Counted from the first letter of the stretch, positions 1 through 8,206 are shown. The stretch: DNA of 64,000 bases from CAYVLA01 sp964549615 [NCBI: uncultured Thermococci archaeon] (GCA_964549615.1 CAZJVP010000030.1:1-64000); one strand, 5' to 3'. Translations and numbers: made by a program. The notes: generated by a model not told the origin, from the letters alone.

Positions 1-1104
1 CCTGGCGTTACTCCCTACATACACATGAAGGTCGAGCCGCTGCTCGAGGTCACCCCGGTTCAAGCATCCACGCTACACTATGCGGGAATCTCCTCGGATG
101 ACATCAGAAGGGCCATCCGGGTCTACATGCCTCGGACCTACCGTTCGCTCGTTGAGTCCTACGATGTCGTGATCATCAGCGATGCCAACACCGGCAGCTT
201 CACCTCGGACCATCACAGGTGGTTTAAGGACAGCGTATCGGAGGGGATGGGCCTCGTGATGGTGGGCGGGTATGAGAGCTTCGGCGGGGTGGCCAACTAC
301 CCGAGCTGGGAGAACAGCCCGGTGGCGGACGTGCTGCCCGTGACGGTCGTCCCGGGACTCTACTGGGGAGGTCCCATGACGATAGTCAACGGGGAACACG
401 TCTTCATGAGGAGCCTCCCGTGGAGCCCCAACCTGGAGTTCATGAGAAACTACGAGAGCAACATCGTGAAGCTCAGGGATGGGGCCGATCTGCTTGCCGT
501 TGTGACGATAGGTTCCTGGGGAGGCAGGTACTACGCTGGGTACGAGAACCCCTTCTTCTCGACTTGGACATATGACAACGGAACGGTCTTCGCAATGACG
601 GGGGACTGGACCCCTGCGGGAGGGTGGGCGTTCCTTCGGTGGGACTACCTGCCCGACTTCGTCACCAACCTCATGCTCTACTGTGCGAAGCGCCCCGTCC
701 CCCAGGACCTGAGCCTCGTTCACACGCTGAGAAAGCAGGTAGCCATGCTGGGCTACCGGAGGCTGATAGCCGCGTCCCTTGTGGACTTCATCGAACGCTT
801 CGGAGCAGATGCCAGGAAACTCCTGGTTGCGCTGGACGAGGTCGATTCGGCAAGGGACAGGGCCGCGGCCCTCTACCTGGATCTGAACTACGCCGAGGCA
901 CTCGAAGCGGCGAATGACGCGCTAAGGCTCATGGAGGAGGCCGAGCTGGTCGCGGAGAGGAGCAAGAGGGAGGCTCTCTTGTGGATCTACCTCTCGGAAT
1001 GGCTCGTCGTGCTCTCAACATGCCTAATCTGCGGGTTCGCAGTCTGGGCGCTCATGGTCCGACACAGGCTGTATCGCGAGGTCGGGACCACCCGCTTTCA
1101 ATGA
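1..1104 (+). CDS. Membrane-anchored GATase1-like protein, 5'-truncated by the window
   Basis: The frame is open to the first base, so the true start lies upstream. The visible part has a putative glutamine-amidotransferase-like fold: YDVVIISDA, then LVMVGGYESFGG and VADVLPVTV, the pattern of the PF07090-type family. No catalytic Cys is evident at the expected place. After about residue 230 comes a helical region, then one hydrophobic segment near the C-terminus (WLVVLSTCLICGFAVWALMV) followed by basic residues, so most of the protein should be extracytoplasmic. The next gene is a diverged paralog of the same architecture. The substrate is unknown; a structural or sensory surface role is as likely as an enzyme. 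Confidence 0.6.
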   Translation, partial: PGVTPYIHMKVEPLLEVTPVQASTLHYAGISSDDIRRAIRVYMPRTYRSLVESYDVVIISDANTGSFTSDHHRWFKDSVSEGMGLVMVGGYESFGGVANYPSWENSPVADVLPVTVVPGLYWGGPMTIVNGEHVFMRSLPWSPNLEFMRNYESNIVKLRDGADLLAVVTIGSWGGRYYAGYENPFFSTWTYDNGTVFAMTGDWTPAGGWAFLRWDYLPDFVTNLMLYCAKRPVPQDLSLVHTLRKQVAMLGYRRLIAASLVDFIERFGADARKLLVALDEVDSARDRAAALYLDLNYAEALEAANDALRLMEEAELVAERSKREALLWIYLSEWLVVLSTCLICGFAVWALMVRHRLYREVGTTRFQ

Positions 1105-1173
1105 GTCATAGAGGACAGCTGGCTTGAGCGGACGTAAGCCCTTCGCCGTCCGAAGTTGGATTGGTCACGGAAG

Positions 1174-1180
1174 GTTTAAG
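1174..1180 (+). promoter_or_regulatory. TATA-like box for the second GATase1-like gene
   Basis: The sequence gtttaag is centred about 22 nt before the ATG at 1199. This is the spacing of an archaeal TATA box driving a leaderless message, and it supports the internal ATG over the more distal TTG at 1124. Confidence 0.5.
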
Positions 1181-1198
1181 ACCGGCCGCAACCTTCCT

Positions 1199-2491
1199 AT
1201 GTGGGAATGTGAAGTGGGTGGCCAACGAACCCTTACACTTCTCGCCTCGGCGCTGGTCGGTGCATGCCTTATCGGCGAATGTCGGTGCCTAGAGGCATCC
1301 ACGCCGCAAGGATTGAGGGTTCTGCTGATGGGCGTGGTGGACCGAAGCATAAACCCGCTCTCTGACTGGCTCTCCGCGGAACCCGGGACCACGTTCTCGG
1401 TGGTGCCGTCAAGGCTTTACAAGGGAAGCTGGCAGGATAGCCACGGGGAAGCATTTCAGGATGAGATAAGGCGCTTCATCAGGATATACTTCCCCCGGTC
1501 ATTGGACGATCTCAGGAGCTACGACGTGATACTGTGCTCGTCGATCCTCGTCACAATGTATACCGTTTCCCAGATAGACTGGATGGTCAAGGCCATCCTG
1601 GACGGGACATGCGCGATAGCGGACACGGGAGGGATGATGGGCAAGAGCGTGCTGATGTACCTTCCCTGGGCCGAGAGTGCCATATCCGAAGCGTTCCCGT
1701 GCGACGCCGACGCCACAGCCGCCCTGTTTGGCCTGGGCGACGCGCCCAACCTCGGAGAGTTTCGCGTCAGGCTGAACCGGAACATCTCCGACCCGGTATT
1801 CACCCCCTTCATACCTTTTGGCATCGAGAGGTGGAGGGGATCATCCGGCAGGATCATGATCCCCCAAGCCGGATCGACCGTCTGGGGCTGGATGCACCTG
1901 GAGAAGGAGGTGTATCCCTGGGTCCTGTCTTGGCGCTACGGAAAGGGAATCACGTGGTCCGTCGCCGATGCGCCGAGATACCCCTTCTGGAGCAGGTACG
2001 AGGTCGGCTGGAGCGACAACGACTTCGGCATGGACATGTGGTTCAACATGATGTACTTCGGGACGCGACGGAAGCTCGTCACGGACGTCCCACTGGTCCA
2101 CTCCGCCAGAGAATCTTTCGGGCTATTCCGCACCCAGGTTGAGACGGTCACGAACTTCCTGGATTTCGTTGAGACGTTCGGCGCGAACGCCCAGCCCCTG
2201 TTCAACGAGATTGCGAAGCTTGAGCCGGTTGTCGGCAAGGCGCAAAGGGAGTACGTAGCCCAAGAGTACGAATCCGCCTTGGACACGATGGCGCAGGCCT
2301 TGCGCTCCCTGACGCAGATCTCCCAGCGAGGAGCTACCTTGAGGACGAAGGCGTTGATGTGGGTCTACGTTGCAGAATGGACGGCGATCACGGGAGTCGC
2401 GTTGGTGTCCGGGCTCGCCCTTCATTCGCTCATGATCAAGAGGCGTCTCTACGCAGAGCCCAGCGTATCGAGACATCGGGCGGTCAACTGA
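1199..2491 (+). CDS. Membrane-anchored GATase1-like protein, paralog of the preceding gene
   Basis: The 430-residue protein starts at an ATG placed correctly behind a TATA box; an upstream TTG (1124) would add 25 residues before the signal sequence. It has an N-terminal hydrophobic stretch (LTLLASALVGACLIGECRC) resembling a signal peptide, a domain with RSYDVILCSS and IADTGGMMG matching the preceding gene, a helical segment, and a C-terminal membrane helix ending in a basic tail (MIKRRLY). The two genes share the order YDV-x-I, helical LDFVE-FGA region and TM anchor, indicating tandem duplication. The GGY/LPV core is less conserved here than in its neighbour. Function unknown. Confidence 0.6.
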   Translation: MWECEVGGQRTLTLLASALVGACLIGECRCLEASTPQGLRVLLMGVVDRSINPLSDWLSAEPGTTFSVVPSRLYKGSWQDSHGEAFQDEIRRFIRIYFPRSLDDLRSYDVILCSSILVTMYTVSQIDWMVKAILDGTCAIADTGGMMGKSVLMYLPWAESAISEAFPCDADATAALFGLGDAPNLGEFRVRLNRNISDPVFTPFIPFGIERWRGSSGRIMIPQAGSTVWGWMHLEKEVYPWVLSWRYGKGITWSVADAPRYPFWSRYEVGWSDNDFGMDMWFNMMYFGTRRKLVTDVPLVHSARESFGLFRTQVETVTNFLDFVETFGANAQPLFNEIAKLEPVVGKAQREYVAQEYESALDTMAQALRSLTQISQRGATLRTKALMWVYVAEWTAITGVALVSGLALHSLMIKRRLYAEPSVSRHRAVN

Positions 2492-2722
2492 CGGCGGATA
2501 TATGCCGCTAGCACCGCCGTCATCTTGTCGAGCTGTTCGACAGTTCAAATAGGCATGACCCTCGACCACCTCGGCATGGCACCCCGCCCTGCCGACGGGC
2601 CTAGGTTGAAGGCTAAAGACGAACTACGGTCCGTGCAGTCCAACCGCGCCCAGGCCGAGAGACGCAAACGAATTCCAGCGTGAGAGCAACACTGATCAGC
2701 TCATGCACAATGCACACGGGCG

Positions 2723-3469
2723 ATGGGAATGCAGTCTTCATACCTCGTCGAGGGCCTCAACTTCTCACGCGCAGTGGTGATGGATGCCGGAACTGGGGCG
2801 GGCAATACCACCATTCTTCTCGCAAGAAAGGTTGCCCAGGCCGGAGGGAGAGGCAGGGTGGTGAGCATCGACACGGACCCTTCGGCCTTCGCGAAAGCCC
2901 GGCGGAGGCTGGGTGACCTAGAGCCCTTTGTTCAGTTCGTCCAGGCGGACCTGACCGACATGCCACAGATCGGGTCGGAGTCCTTCAACATCGTCGTCTG
3001 CACCGGCGCCCTATGCGCGACGAACGACCGCCCCCTGAGAGCACTGAAGGCGCTGGGCGAGTTCCACCGCGTGCTCAAGGACGGCGGCAGGCTCGTCATC
3101 GGCGAGGAGTATCCGTTGCCCAAGCCCACCCGACCCGAGGAGGATGTGCAAGCCTTGCGTTGGAACCTCTATAAGGCAGTATCGGAGCTAACGGGCAGGG
3201 GCCACTACACAGAGATCTACCCGGAGGAACTCGAGTTCGCCTGCGCGCTGGTGGGCTTCAGGCAAATCGAATGGCGAAGGTTCGACGGGGGGCCCATCCC
3301 CATGGCGACGATGGAAGAGTGGCGACAGGTCATGACTTCGCTGTCAAACCAGATCGAGGACGGAAGGACCCGGGAGGCCATCCTCAAACTCGTCTCATCC
3401 ACCCATTCGCGTTACCTGAAGAGCGGCGGAAGATGCCCACCGACCTATGTGATGAAGATGAAGAAGTAG
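2723..3469 (+). CDS. Class I SAM-dependent methyltransferase
   Basis: A 248-residue Rossmann-type methyltransferase. Motif I is VMDAGTGAGNTTILLA near residue 20, the acidic ribose-binding residue follows in VVSIDTDP, motif II/III in VQADLTDMP, and motif IV in FNIVVCTGAL. A helix FHRVLKDGGRLVIGEEYPLP follows, as in UbiE/COQ5-like enzymes. The short lead before motif I suggests either a minimal N-terminus or an unrecognised upstream start. The substrate cannot be told from sequence. It ends just before a deacetylase-like gene on the same strand that appears to have its own promoter. Confidence 0.8.
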   Translation: MGMQSSYLVEGLNFSRAVVMDAGTGAGNTTILLARKVAQAGGRGRVVSIDTDPSAFAKARRRLGDLEPFVQFVQADLTDMPQIGSESFNIVVCTGALCATNDRPLRALKALGEFHRVLKDGGRLVIGEEYPLPKPTRPEEDVQALRWNLYKAVSELTGRGHYTEIYPEELEFACALVGFRQIEWRRFDGGPIPMATMEEWRQVMTSLSNQIEDGRTREAILKLVSSTHSRYLKSGGRCPPTYVMKMKK

Positions 3470-3601
3470 TTGACGATCGGGCTACCCGAGGCTCGTCTCA
3501 GCACGGATTTCACCACCCTGCGAGTAGCTTGCCAGCATGCGAATCCAAGCCACCCGAAGAAGCGGACTGCTCAAGGACCGGTATGGCCGAATGACGATAA
3601 G

Positions 3602-3609
3602 CTTTATCC
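3602..3609 (+). promoter_or_regulatory. TATA-like box for the deacetylase-like gene
   Basis: The sequence ctttatcc lies about 29 nt before the ATG at 3635. It sits inside the longer open frame, which argues that the upstream part of that frame is not translated. Confidence 0.45.
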
Positions 3610-3634
3610 CGACACGGAACAGCACGGATGCCAG

Positions 3635-4783
3635 ATGCAGGTACGCATGGTCCACCCCTACCCGGGCGACATCCTATATGATAGTGATGGCAAGACCACC
3701 CGTGCCGGCCTTCGCATCATTGCGGCGGTGGACGGACCCGCCAACGGCATGGTCTATCTGAACGGTCAGCAGCCCTTTCGTTCCGAGCCTAGGGCCCAAG
3801 GCACCAAGAGGTACTTTTTCCGCATCACCCTCTCCGACACGATCAGCCGCATGGTGGCGGAGGCGATCGCCCCGGGAGGCGCCGCCCTTGATTCTGCAAC
3901 CCTGCTGTGGGATCGGGACTCATTCAAGAGGTATCGTTTCTCCGTCGATGACAACATCCTTTTTCTGAAGGATCTAGCCGAGACTCCCCATCGATCGATC
4001 TTTGACCATTGGTACATGGCGTTCTGGCTCCGCATGCATCGAAGGTACGGCGTCAAGGTGCACTTCAACATTTACTTCAGGACGGAGGGTTTTGATCTCA
4101 CCCAGATGCCCGACCGCTACAGGACGGAGTGGCAGAGGAATGCGGACTGGATCCGCCTAACATTCCACGGCCTTCAGGATGAACCACCCAGGCCCTACAT
4201 CGATGCCTCCTATGAGAAGATGAAGAGAGATTTCCTCTTGGTGACCAACGAGATCAAGCGTTTCGCGGGGCAGGAGCTGCTGAGCCCCTTCACCACCATC
4301 CACTGGGGCGAGGCACCGGTCAACGCGTGCCGGGCCTTGAGGGACAATGGCATCAGAGGACTGGTCGGCTACTTCGAGCTCGATCCGGGAACGGGAAGGC
4401 CGATCGTCTCCTACTACCTGGACAAAGAGAAGGTCCTTCACCTGAACGGTCGCGACTGCTGGTATGACGCGGATGAAGGCCTGTTGTTCGTCAAGCATGA
4501 CCTGGTCGTCAACGCGGTTCCCCTCAAATCCATTGCGCCTCACCTCGAATCGGTTGCGTCCGACCCACACAGGAGCGAGGTGATGGAGGTGATGGTCCAC
4601 GAGCAGTACTTTCGCCCCGAGCTTGGCTACTTCCAGCCAGACATCGAGGAGAGGGTGGCCGCTTCGCTGGAATGGCTGCGGGCGCACGGATATAGGTCCG
4701 TCTTCTACGACCAAGGACTCCTTGGCGCGCCATCCCTCCCGGCGAACTGGTGGTCGGCTCTGCAACCTGGGTCCAGGCCTTAG
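3635..4783 (+). CDS. Polysaccharide-deacetylase-like (NodB superfamily) protein
   Basis: About 382 residues. The frame is open 55 codons further upstream, but a TATA box at 3602 points to the ATG at 3635. A beta-rich N-terminal part precedes YRFSVDDNILFL, the Asp-Asp motif of NodB-type carbohydrate esterases, then VKVHFNIYFRTEGF, DWIRLTFHGLQDEP with a candidate metal His, and PFTTIHWGEAP. The motif order fits the superfamily, but the classic HSxxH is replaced by the single FHG motif, so the activity may differ. No signal peptide is visible, so it probably acts in the cytoplasm. Annotation is at superfamily level only. Confidence 0.6.
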   Translation: MQVRMVHPYPGDILYDSDGKTTRAGLRIIAAVDGPANGMVYLNGQQPFRSEPRAQGTKRYFFRITLSDTISRMVAEAIAPGGAALDSATLLWDRDSFKRYRFSVDDNILFLKDLAETPHRSIFDHWYMAFWLRMHRRYGVKVHFNIYFRTEGFDLTQMPDRYRTEWQRNADWIRLTFHGLQDEPPRPYIDASYEKMKRDFLLVTNEIKRFAGQELLSPFTTIHWGEAPVNACRALRDNGIRGLVGYFELDPGTGRPIVSYYLDKEKVLHLNGRDCWYDADEGLLFVKHDLVVNAVPLKSIAPHLESVASDPHRSEVMEVMVHEQYFRPELGYFQPDIEERVAASLEWLRAHGYRSVFYDQGLLGAPSLPANWWSALQPGSRP

Positions 4784-5071
4784 GCCAGCCCGCTTCGCCC
4801 AAGCAGCCATCCCCTTCGCCGCTGGCAAGAGTTTTGAGGTGGCAGGCAACCGTCCTGCGGCGAACCTTGTTCTGATCGCAAGCTCATCCCAGCCTGAAAG
4901 TTCGACGTGGGGAGAACTCGCGGCCACATGTCTGCGGCAGGGAGCATAGAGTTGAGATCACCGACATCGGGGACGGGCTGCCGGGAACCCCCCATGTGCC
5001 TAGATCTGGAACACTGCTACTCAAGCTCTTGCCGCAACGACCGATTCGTCCCGCGCCGGAAGGCAAAGGCG

Positions 5072-5440
5072 TCATCGGTTTCCGTCAAAGACGCGGTTTT
5101 GGTGACGATCGGTCCGCACGAGGATTGGCAGGTGCAAACGAATGCCACGTTCAGGGTCTTGGACAAGCCTGCCGTCGAGGCGTCCTACAGGTTTCCGCTC
5201 CTTCAGATCGTTCCGGGCCCTTGGGTTCGACCGAATCTTGCCGACAACGGACGCGGGCTCTTGGCACGAGACCTTGCGCAGGCGGACAACATCCGGGCTG
5301 TCTACGCGGAGAATTGGCAGGGGCCGACATCGAGCTGACCACCGACGAAGGCTTCTATGACTACCCTCTCATGGTGACTCCCGTTGGCAACAAATCAACC
5401 ATCCTACCCGTCGCCGATTCCGCGTGCTGCTCGAACCTCC
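5072..5440 (+). pseudogene. Possible decayed gene split over two frames
   Basis: The interval 4784-5656 has no intact recognisable gene. Within it a protein-like stretch runs in one frame (from VLVTIGPHEDWQVQTN to IRAVYAENW) and stops at 5338. The adjacent frame takes over with IELTTDEGFYDYPLMVTPVG until about 5440. Together they read like one polypeptide broken near 5320 by a net one-base gain or two-base loss. I do not recognise the family. It may instead be chance open frames in GC-rich DNA. No bulge-helix-bulge was found at the break. Confidence 0.25.
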
Positions 5441-5656
5441 CGCCGAACCGCCGGCGGAATACGCACGACCTCTCACCGCTCGCCGGGGACGTCAAGGAGG
5501 GAGGGGAAGCCTCGTCCCGTACGTGGCTAGCGCGCTGCGACCTTGGTTGCCTTGATGATGCGATCCAGCTCTGTGAGGAGCCACAAGTCGAGAGGCCGCC
5601 GAGCGATGATCTGGCGCCATCAACGATCGTCCCAAAGCCGCCGAAAGCCATTCGAC

Positions 5657-6619
5657 CTACGGAGACTGCTCGCCGTACCTCACCGTGACCTTCCTGATTA
5701 TCACCCAACAGCCCATGAGCAGCAGGATCCCGGACAGCACCTGGGCGATGGTCAGCAACTCGCCCAGTATGAAGTAGGCGAAGACGATGGTGAGAAGGGG
5801 CTTGAAGGTCATGATGTTCGCCGGGAGCGTGGCCCCGAGATGCCTGATCGCCACGTAGTTGGTCACGTTGCCAAGGCCAACGCAGACTATCCCAGACCCC
5901 ACGAGAAGAAGATTCACCGCCCATCCCACCGAGGCGACCCTGGTTATGTCGCCGAAAAAAAGCACTATGGGGAGGAACACCGCCGAGGCTAGAAGCTGTA
6001 CGATGGGCATGGCAGCCAGCGCCTCGAAATCGTTGACTATCTGTTTGATGCTGACAACGTAGGCTCCCCAGAAGAAGGCCGACACTATCGTCAAGATGAC
6101 GCCCATGTTGAACTCAAGGTTCACTTCAGGTGCCCCTAGCACGAGGCCGAACACCCCCGCCACGATGAGGAAGTTGGCGAGGACGAAGTACCGCGACCTC
6201 ATCACCCTTCTTTCCGACTCAAAAAAGATGTACGATAGCACGACGATGAAGGCCATGCTCATCCTGTTGACCAAGCCTGCCAGGCTGGCGTTGGTCATAT
6301 ACACCCCCGCCACGCTGGTCATTTGAAACAGCGAAACTAGGATTGCTGGAATCAATAGCAGCCTGATCCTGCTTACTGCCCTGACCAGGGCATCCCTCAT
6401 CAACAGGAAGCACAGGGCCCCCAAGAACGCGCCGGAAGCAAGATAACGGTAGAAGCTTTGTGTGAAGATGTCGAAGTCGCTGGCGAGAATCTTGATGAAT
6501 ATCGTGGGCCATGCCCATATGAATGCCGTCACCATCGTTGCGGCCAGCCCGAGCGTTTTGCCCTGGCTGCTCACGTCGTGCGGCAAACGGTCACCGGAGA
6601 ACGAGGCGGACACGGGCAT
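5657..6619 (-). CDS. EamA/DMT-family transporter
   Basis: A 320-residue hydrophobic protein with about ten predicted membrane helices in two five-helix repeats, the EamA (drug/metabolite transporter) arrangement. The second repeat begins near VILTIVSAFFWGAYVVSIKQI and ends with LTIVFAYFILGELLTIAQVLSGILLLMGC, the characteristic signature before the last helix. It would export or exchange small metabolites across the cell membrane; the substrate is unknown. The start is taken at the ATG at 6619; a further upstream ATG (6667) would add 16 residues. It is followed downstream by the doubtful region at 4784-5656 and is transcribed away from it. Confidence 0.85.
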   Translation of the reverse strand: MPVSASFSGDRLPHDVSSQGKTLGLAATMVTAFIWAWPTIFIKILASDFDIFTQSFYRYLASGAFLGALCFLLMRDALVRAVSRIRLLLIPAILVSLFQMTSVAGVYMTNASLAGLVNRMSMAFIVVLSYIFFESERRVMRSRYFVLANFLIVAGVFGLVLGAPEVNLEFNMGVILTIVSAFFWGAYVVSIKQIVNDFEALAAMPIVQLLASAVFLPIVLFFGDITRVASVGWAVNLLLVGSGIVCVGLGNVTNYVAIRHLGATLPANIMTFKPLLTIVFAYFILGELLTIAQVLSGILLLMGCWVIIRKVTVRYGEQSP

Positions 6620-6799
6620 GATGGGTTCATTTATCCTTCCTTGTCCAGTCAGGACAGGCAAGGGCATGCAGGCCCCCTTCTGCCTCGGCCCAAGCCGGCT
6701 CTCAAGTTACTGGCGTAGGGAGACGAAGGTACGGCCCATGCACGGTCGACAGGTGGCTCAGGGTCGGGCGGATTCGCATTGCCTTGTGGTGCCGTGGGG

Positions 6800-6979
6800 C
6801 TAGCTGAAGCCCTTGCGAAAAGAGCCCTTGAATTGCTTGATGTTGGCCCTCTCCACCTTCACCAATACCTGCCTGTGCTGCTCTCTAGCGTGCGTCCTGA
6901 GCTTCTCCTCCACCGTTGCCCAGTCCGAACCTGTGAAGGTTTCCTGGCAAAGGGAGCACGTGGCTTGCCAAAAGGTCAT
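6800..6979 (-). CDS. Small C2H2-type zinc-finger protein, 59 aa
   Basis: The frame is bounded upstream by a TAG only 14 codons before the single ATG. The product begins MTFWQATCSLCQETF and has Cys8-x2-Cys11, then His30-x4-His35, a single zinc-finger ligand set, followed by a basic C-terminal helix (KQFKGSFRKGFS). Small one-finger proteins of this size are common in archaea and may bind nucleic acid or protein; no specific role can be assigned. It lies between the EamA transporter and tRNA-Lys on the same strand. The CxxC-H-H arrangement and the clean frame support it as real. Confidence 0.6.
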   Translation of the reverse strand: MTFWQATCSLCQETFTGSDWATVEEKLRTHAREQHRQVLVKVERANIKQFKGSFRKGFS

Positions 6980-7251
6980 GCGGCGACGGTTGGACCGCTC
7001 AGAGAAAAAGCTGACGTTCTAGAACTCAAGGATCGTGTCCTCAGTGGCTCCTTGCGGTTTCCTCGTAGGGAAGGTTGCGCCCAAAGGGGAATCTGGATGG
7101 CGTCCACGGCCGCTGCAAGTCCTCAGCATCGGGAACCCGAGGCGCTGAAGAAGACCACTAGAGCATCGCCGACCGCGGATGGCGCCATCTTGGTGCGCAG
7201 ACTTCCGACGTCTACGACGAACGGGCCCGTAGGGATTTGAACCCCAGACCT

Positions 7252-7274
7252 ATCCCCGAAGGCGAGATCCTTCC
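7252..7274 (-). other. tRNA-Lys intron 2 (variable loop, 23 nt)
   Basis: The inner hairpin GAAGG-AUCUCG-CCUUC is flanked by bulges AU|G and AU|A. The central helix is ACCC/GGGG, with three C-G pairs and one A-G mismatch. Excision leaves a standard five-base variable loop AGGUC. The register is uncertain by one or two bases because the flanks are repetitive; GGGUC is the next option. Confidence 0.65.
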
Positions 7275-7295
7275 ATGGGTTAAGAGCCCATCGCT

Positions 7296-7314
7296 GTTGA
7301 TTCCCAAGCGGGAA
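7296..7314 (-). other. tRNA-Lys intron 1 (D-arm, 19 nt)
   Basis: The intron UUCCCGCUUGGGAAUCAAC satisfies the bulge-helix-bulge rule. Exon UGGU pairs with intron AUCA to form the 4-bp central helix. The two 3-nt bulges are AG|U and AC|A, cut after the second base. The inner hairpin is UCCC-GCUU-GGGA. The cut sites predicted from the fold are exactly those needed to form the D-stem. The outer helix is weak, so this is a relaxed type. Confidence 0.8.
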
Positions 7315-7360
7315 CTACCAGACTAAGCTACGGGCCCGAGAGCCTTTCCCCCTGAAAAAA

Positions 7361-7370
7361 CCTTATATAT
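7361..7370 (-). promoter_or_regulatory. TATA box of tRNA-Lys, embedded in the dphB stop codon
   Basis: On the minus strand the sequence reads atatataagg, centred about 28 nt before the tRNA 5' end at 7337. The same bases contain the TAA stop of the upstream dphB gene (7363-7365), so the promoter and the coding end are fused. Confidence 0.75.
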
Positions 7371-8154
7371 CTTTTCGGCTGCGCCGGCTGCGCCCGACCC
7401 GTTGGCCAAGCACGACTTCGAGCGCCTCGCGCTCGGCGAAGTGGAGCCTCCCAGGCACGACCAGGCAATGTGGCGGGGGCCCGAAGTCGAACTGGACGAG
7501 ATCCCGAACCCTTCCCGCCCTCACCATCTGATCCGGCGAGGACACTCTCGCAAGGCCCACGGCCAGCGTGCTGCGTCCGATCAGGCCTAGGCATCTTTTG
7601 CCCTCGGCCGCCAGAAGGGATTGCAGGGCCTGTCCTATCGACATGTGTCTGCCCCGCTCCGAGTCCACATCCAGCAGGAATAGCGTGTGCAGCCCCCGTG
7701 CCCTGTTTTCCTTAAGGACATCGTAGGGCTGTTGGGACGGAAGAAAGGAGATTGTAGCCATCCTGCCGAAGCGCGTTGCCAAAAGACAGCTCTCCCCGAT
7801 CGCCGCAGACAGTATGGATGAGGAGTGGATGACTCTGCTTGTATGTCCGGCCCTAGCGGCCTGCACCCTGAGCGAAATGTGGGTTGTCGAGATCATTGGA
7901 TCCCCCGGCACGAGAAGGGCCACGTCGCCCGCTGACAGAGAGTTCATGATTAGGCTACCGTCCTCAACCTGCTCGCGGTTGAGCATCTCCACCCTCCGGG
8001 CAAAGAGATCGGCAAGGGACGAGGGTTCCAGGCCCGGCATCGGGCTGGTGTAGGTTTCGCAAAAGACGCGGCTGCACCTCGCGACGACGTCCAGCGCCCC
8101 CCTCGTGGTGTCGTCAGGGCTCAGACCCATGCCCACCAGAAACAGACATGCCAA
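7363..8154 (-). CDS. dphB: Diphthine synthase
   Basis: A SAM-dependent methyltransferase that methylates the modified His of elongation factor 2 during diphthamide synthesis. Family signatures are LVGMGLSPDDTT at the N-terminus, VFCETYTSPMPG, the GDP motif in LLVPGDPMISTTHISLRVQA, and IGESCLLATRFGR-TISFLPSQQPYDVL. The 263-residue length fits the family. The start is taken as TTG at 8154, just before the conserved ACLFLVGMGLS and 31 nt behind a TATA box. An upstream TTG at 8181 overlaps that box. It shares its promoter element with archease and its stop codon with the tRNA-Lys promoter. Confidence 0.92.
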   Translation of the reverse strand: MACLFLVGMGLSPDDTTRGALDVVARCSRVFCETYTSPMPGLEPSSLADLFARRVEMLNREQVEDGSLIMNSLSAGDVALLVPGDPMISTTHISLRVQAARAGHTSRVIHSSSILSAAIGESCLLATRFGRMATISFLPSQQPYDVLKENRARGLHTLFLLDVDSERGRHMSIGQALQSLLAAEGKRCLGLIGRSTLAVGLARVSSPDQMVRAGRVRDLVQFDFGPPPHCLVVPGRLHFAEREALEVVLGQRVGRSRRSRKDI

Positions 8155-8180
8155 GGCGCTGTGGTTCCTCACAGGATGCA

Positions 8181-8190
8181 AGATATATCT
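8181..8190. promoter_or_regulatory. Palindromic TATA box shared by dphB and archease
   Basis: AGATATATCT is a perfect inverted repeat. Its centre is 22 nt before the archease ATG (8207, plus strand) and about 31 nt before the dphB TTG (8154, minus strand). One TBP site therefore appears to serve two divergent, leaderless or nearly leaderless genes. Confidence 0.6.
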
Positions 8191-8206
8191 ATCCTACAGC
8201 CCTGGG

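Larger units (their letters stand above)
7222..7337 (-). tRNA. tRNA-Lys(CUU) with two introns at non-canonical positions
   Basis: The 116-nt gene yields a perfect 74-nt cloverleaf when 19 nt and 23 nt are removed. Acceptor GGGCCCG pairs with CGGGCCC. The D-arm becomes GCUU-AGUCUGGUA-GAGC, the anticodon stem-loop is AUGGG-CUCUUAA-CCCAU with anticodon CUU, the variable loop becomes AGGUC, and the T-arm is UGGGG-UUCAAAU-CCCUA. The discriminator is G and CCA is not encoded. Exons are 7337-7315, 7295-7275 and 7251-7222. One intron lies at tRNA position 22/23 and the other near 43/44, instead of the usual 37/38. The promoter is at 7361-7370. Confidence 0.9.

Noticed and set aside
5240-5345. A BHB intron at the break of the doubtful gene near 5320
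   Set aside because: No set of 4-bp helix and 3-nt bulges could be found that would rejoin the two frames.
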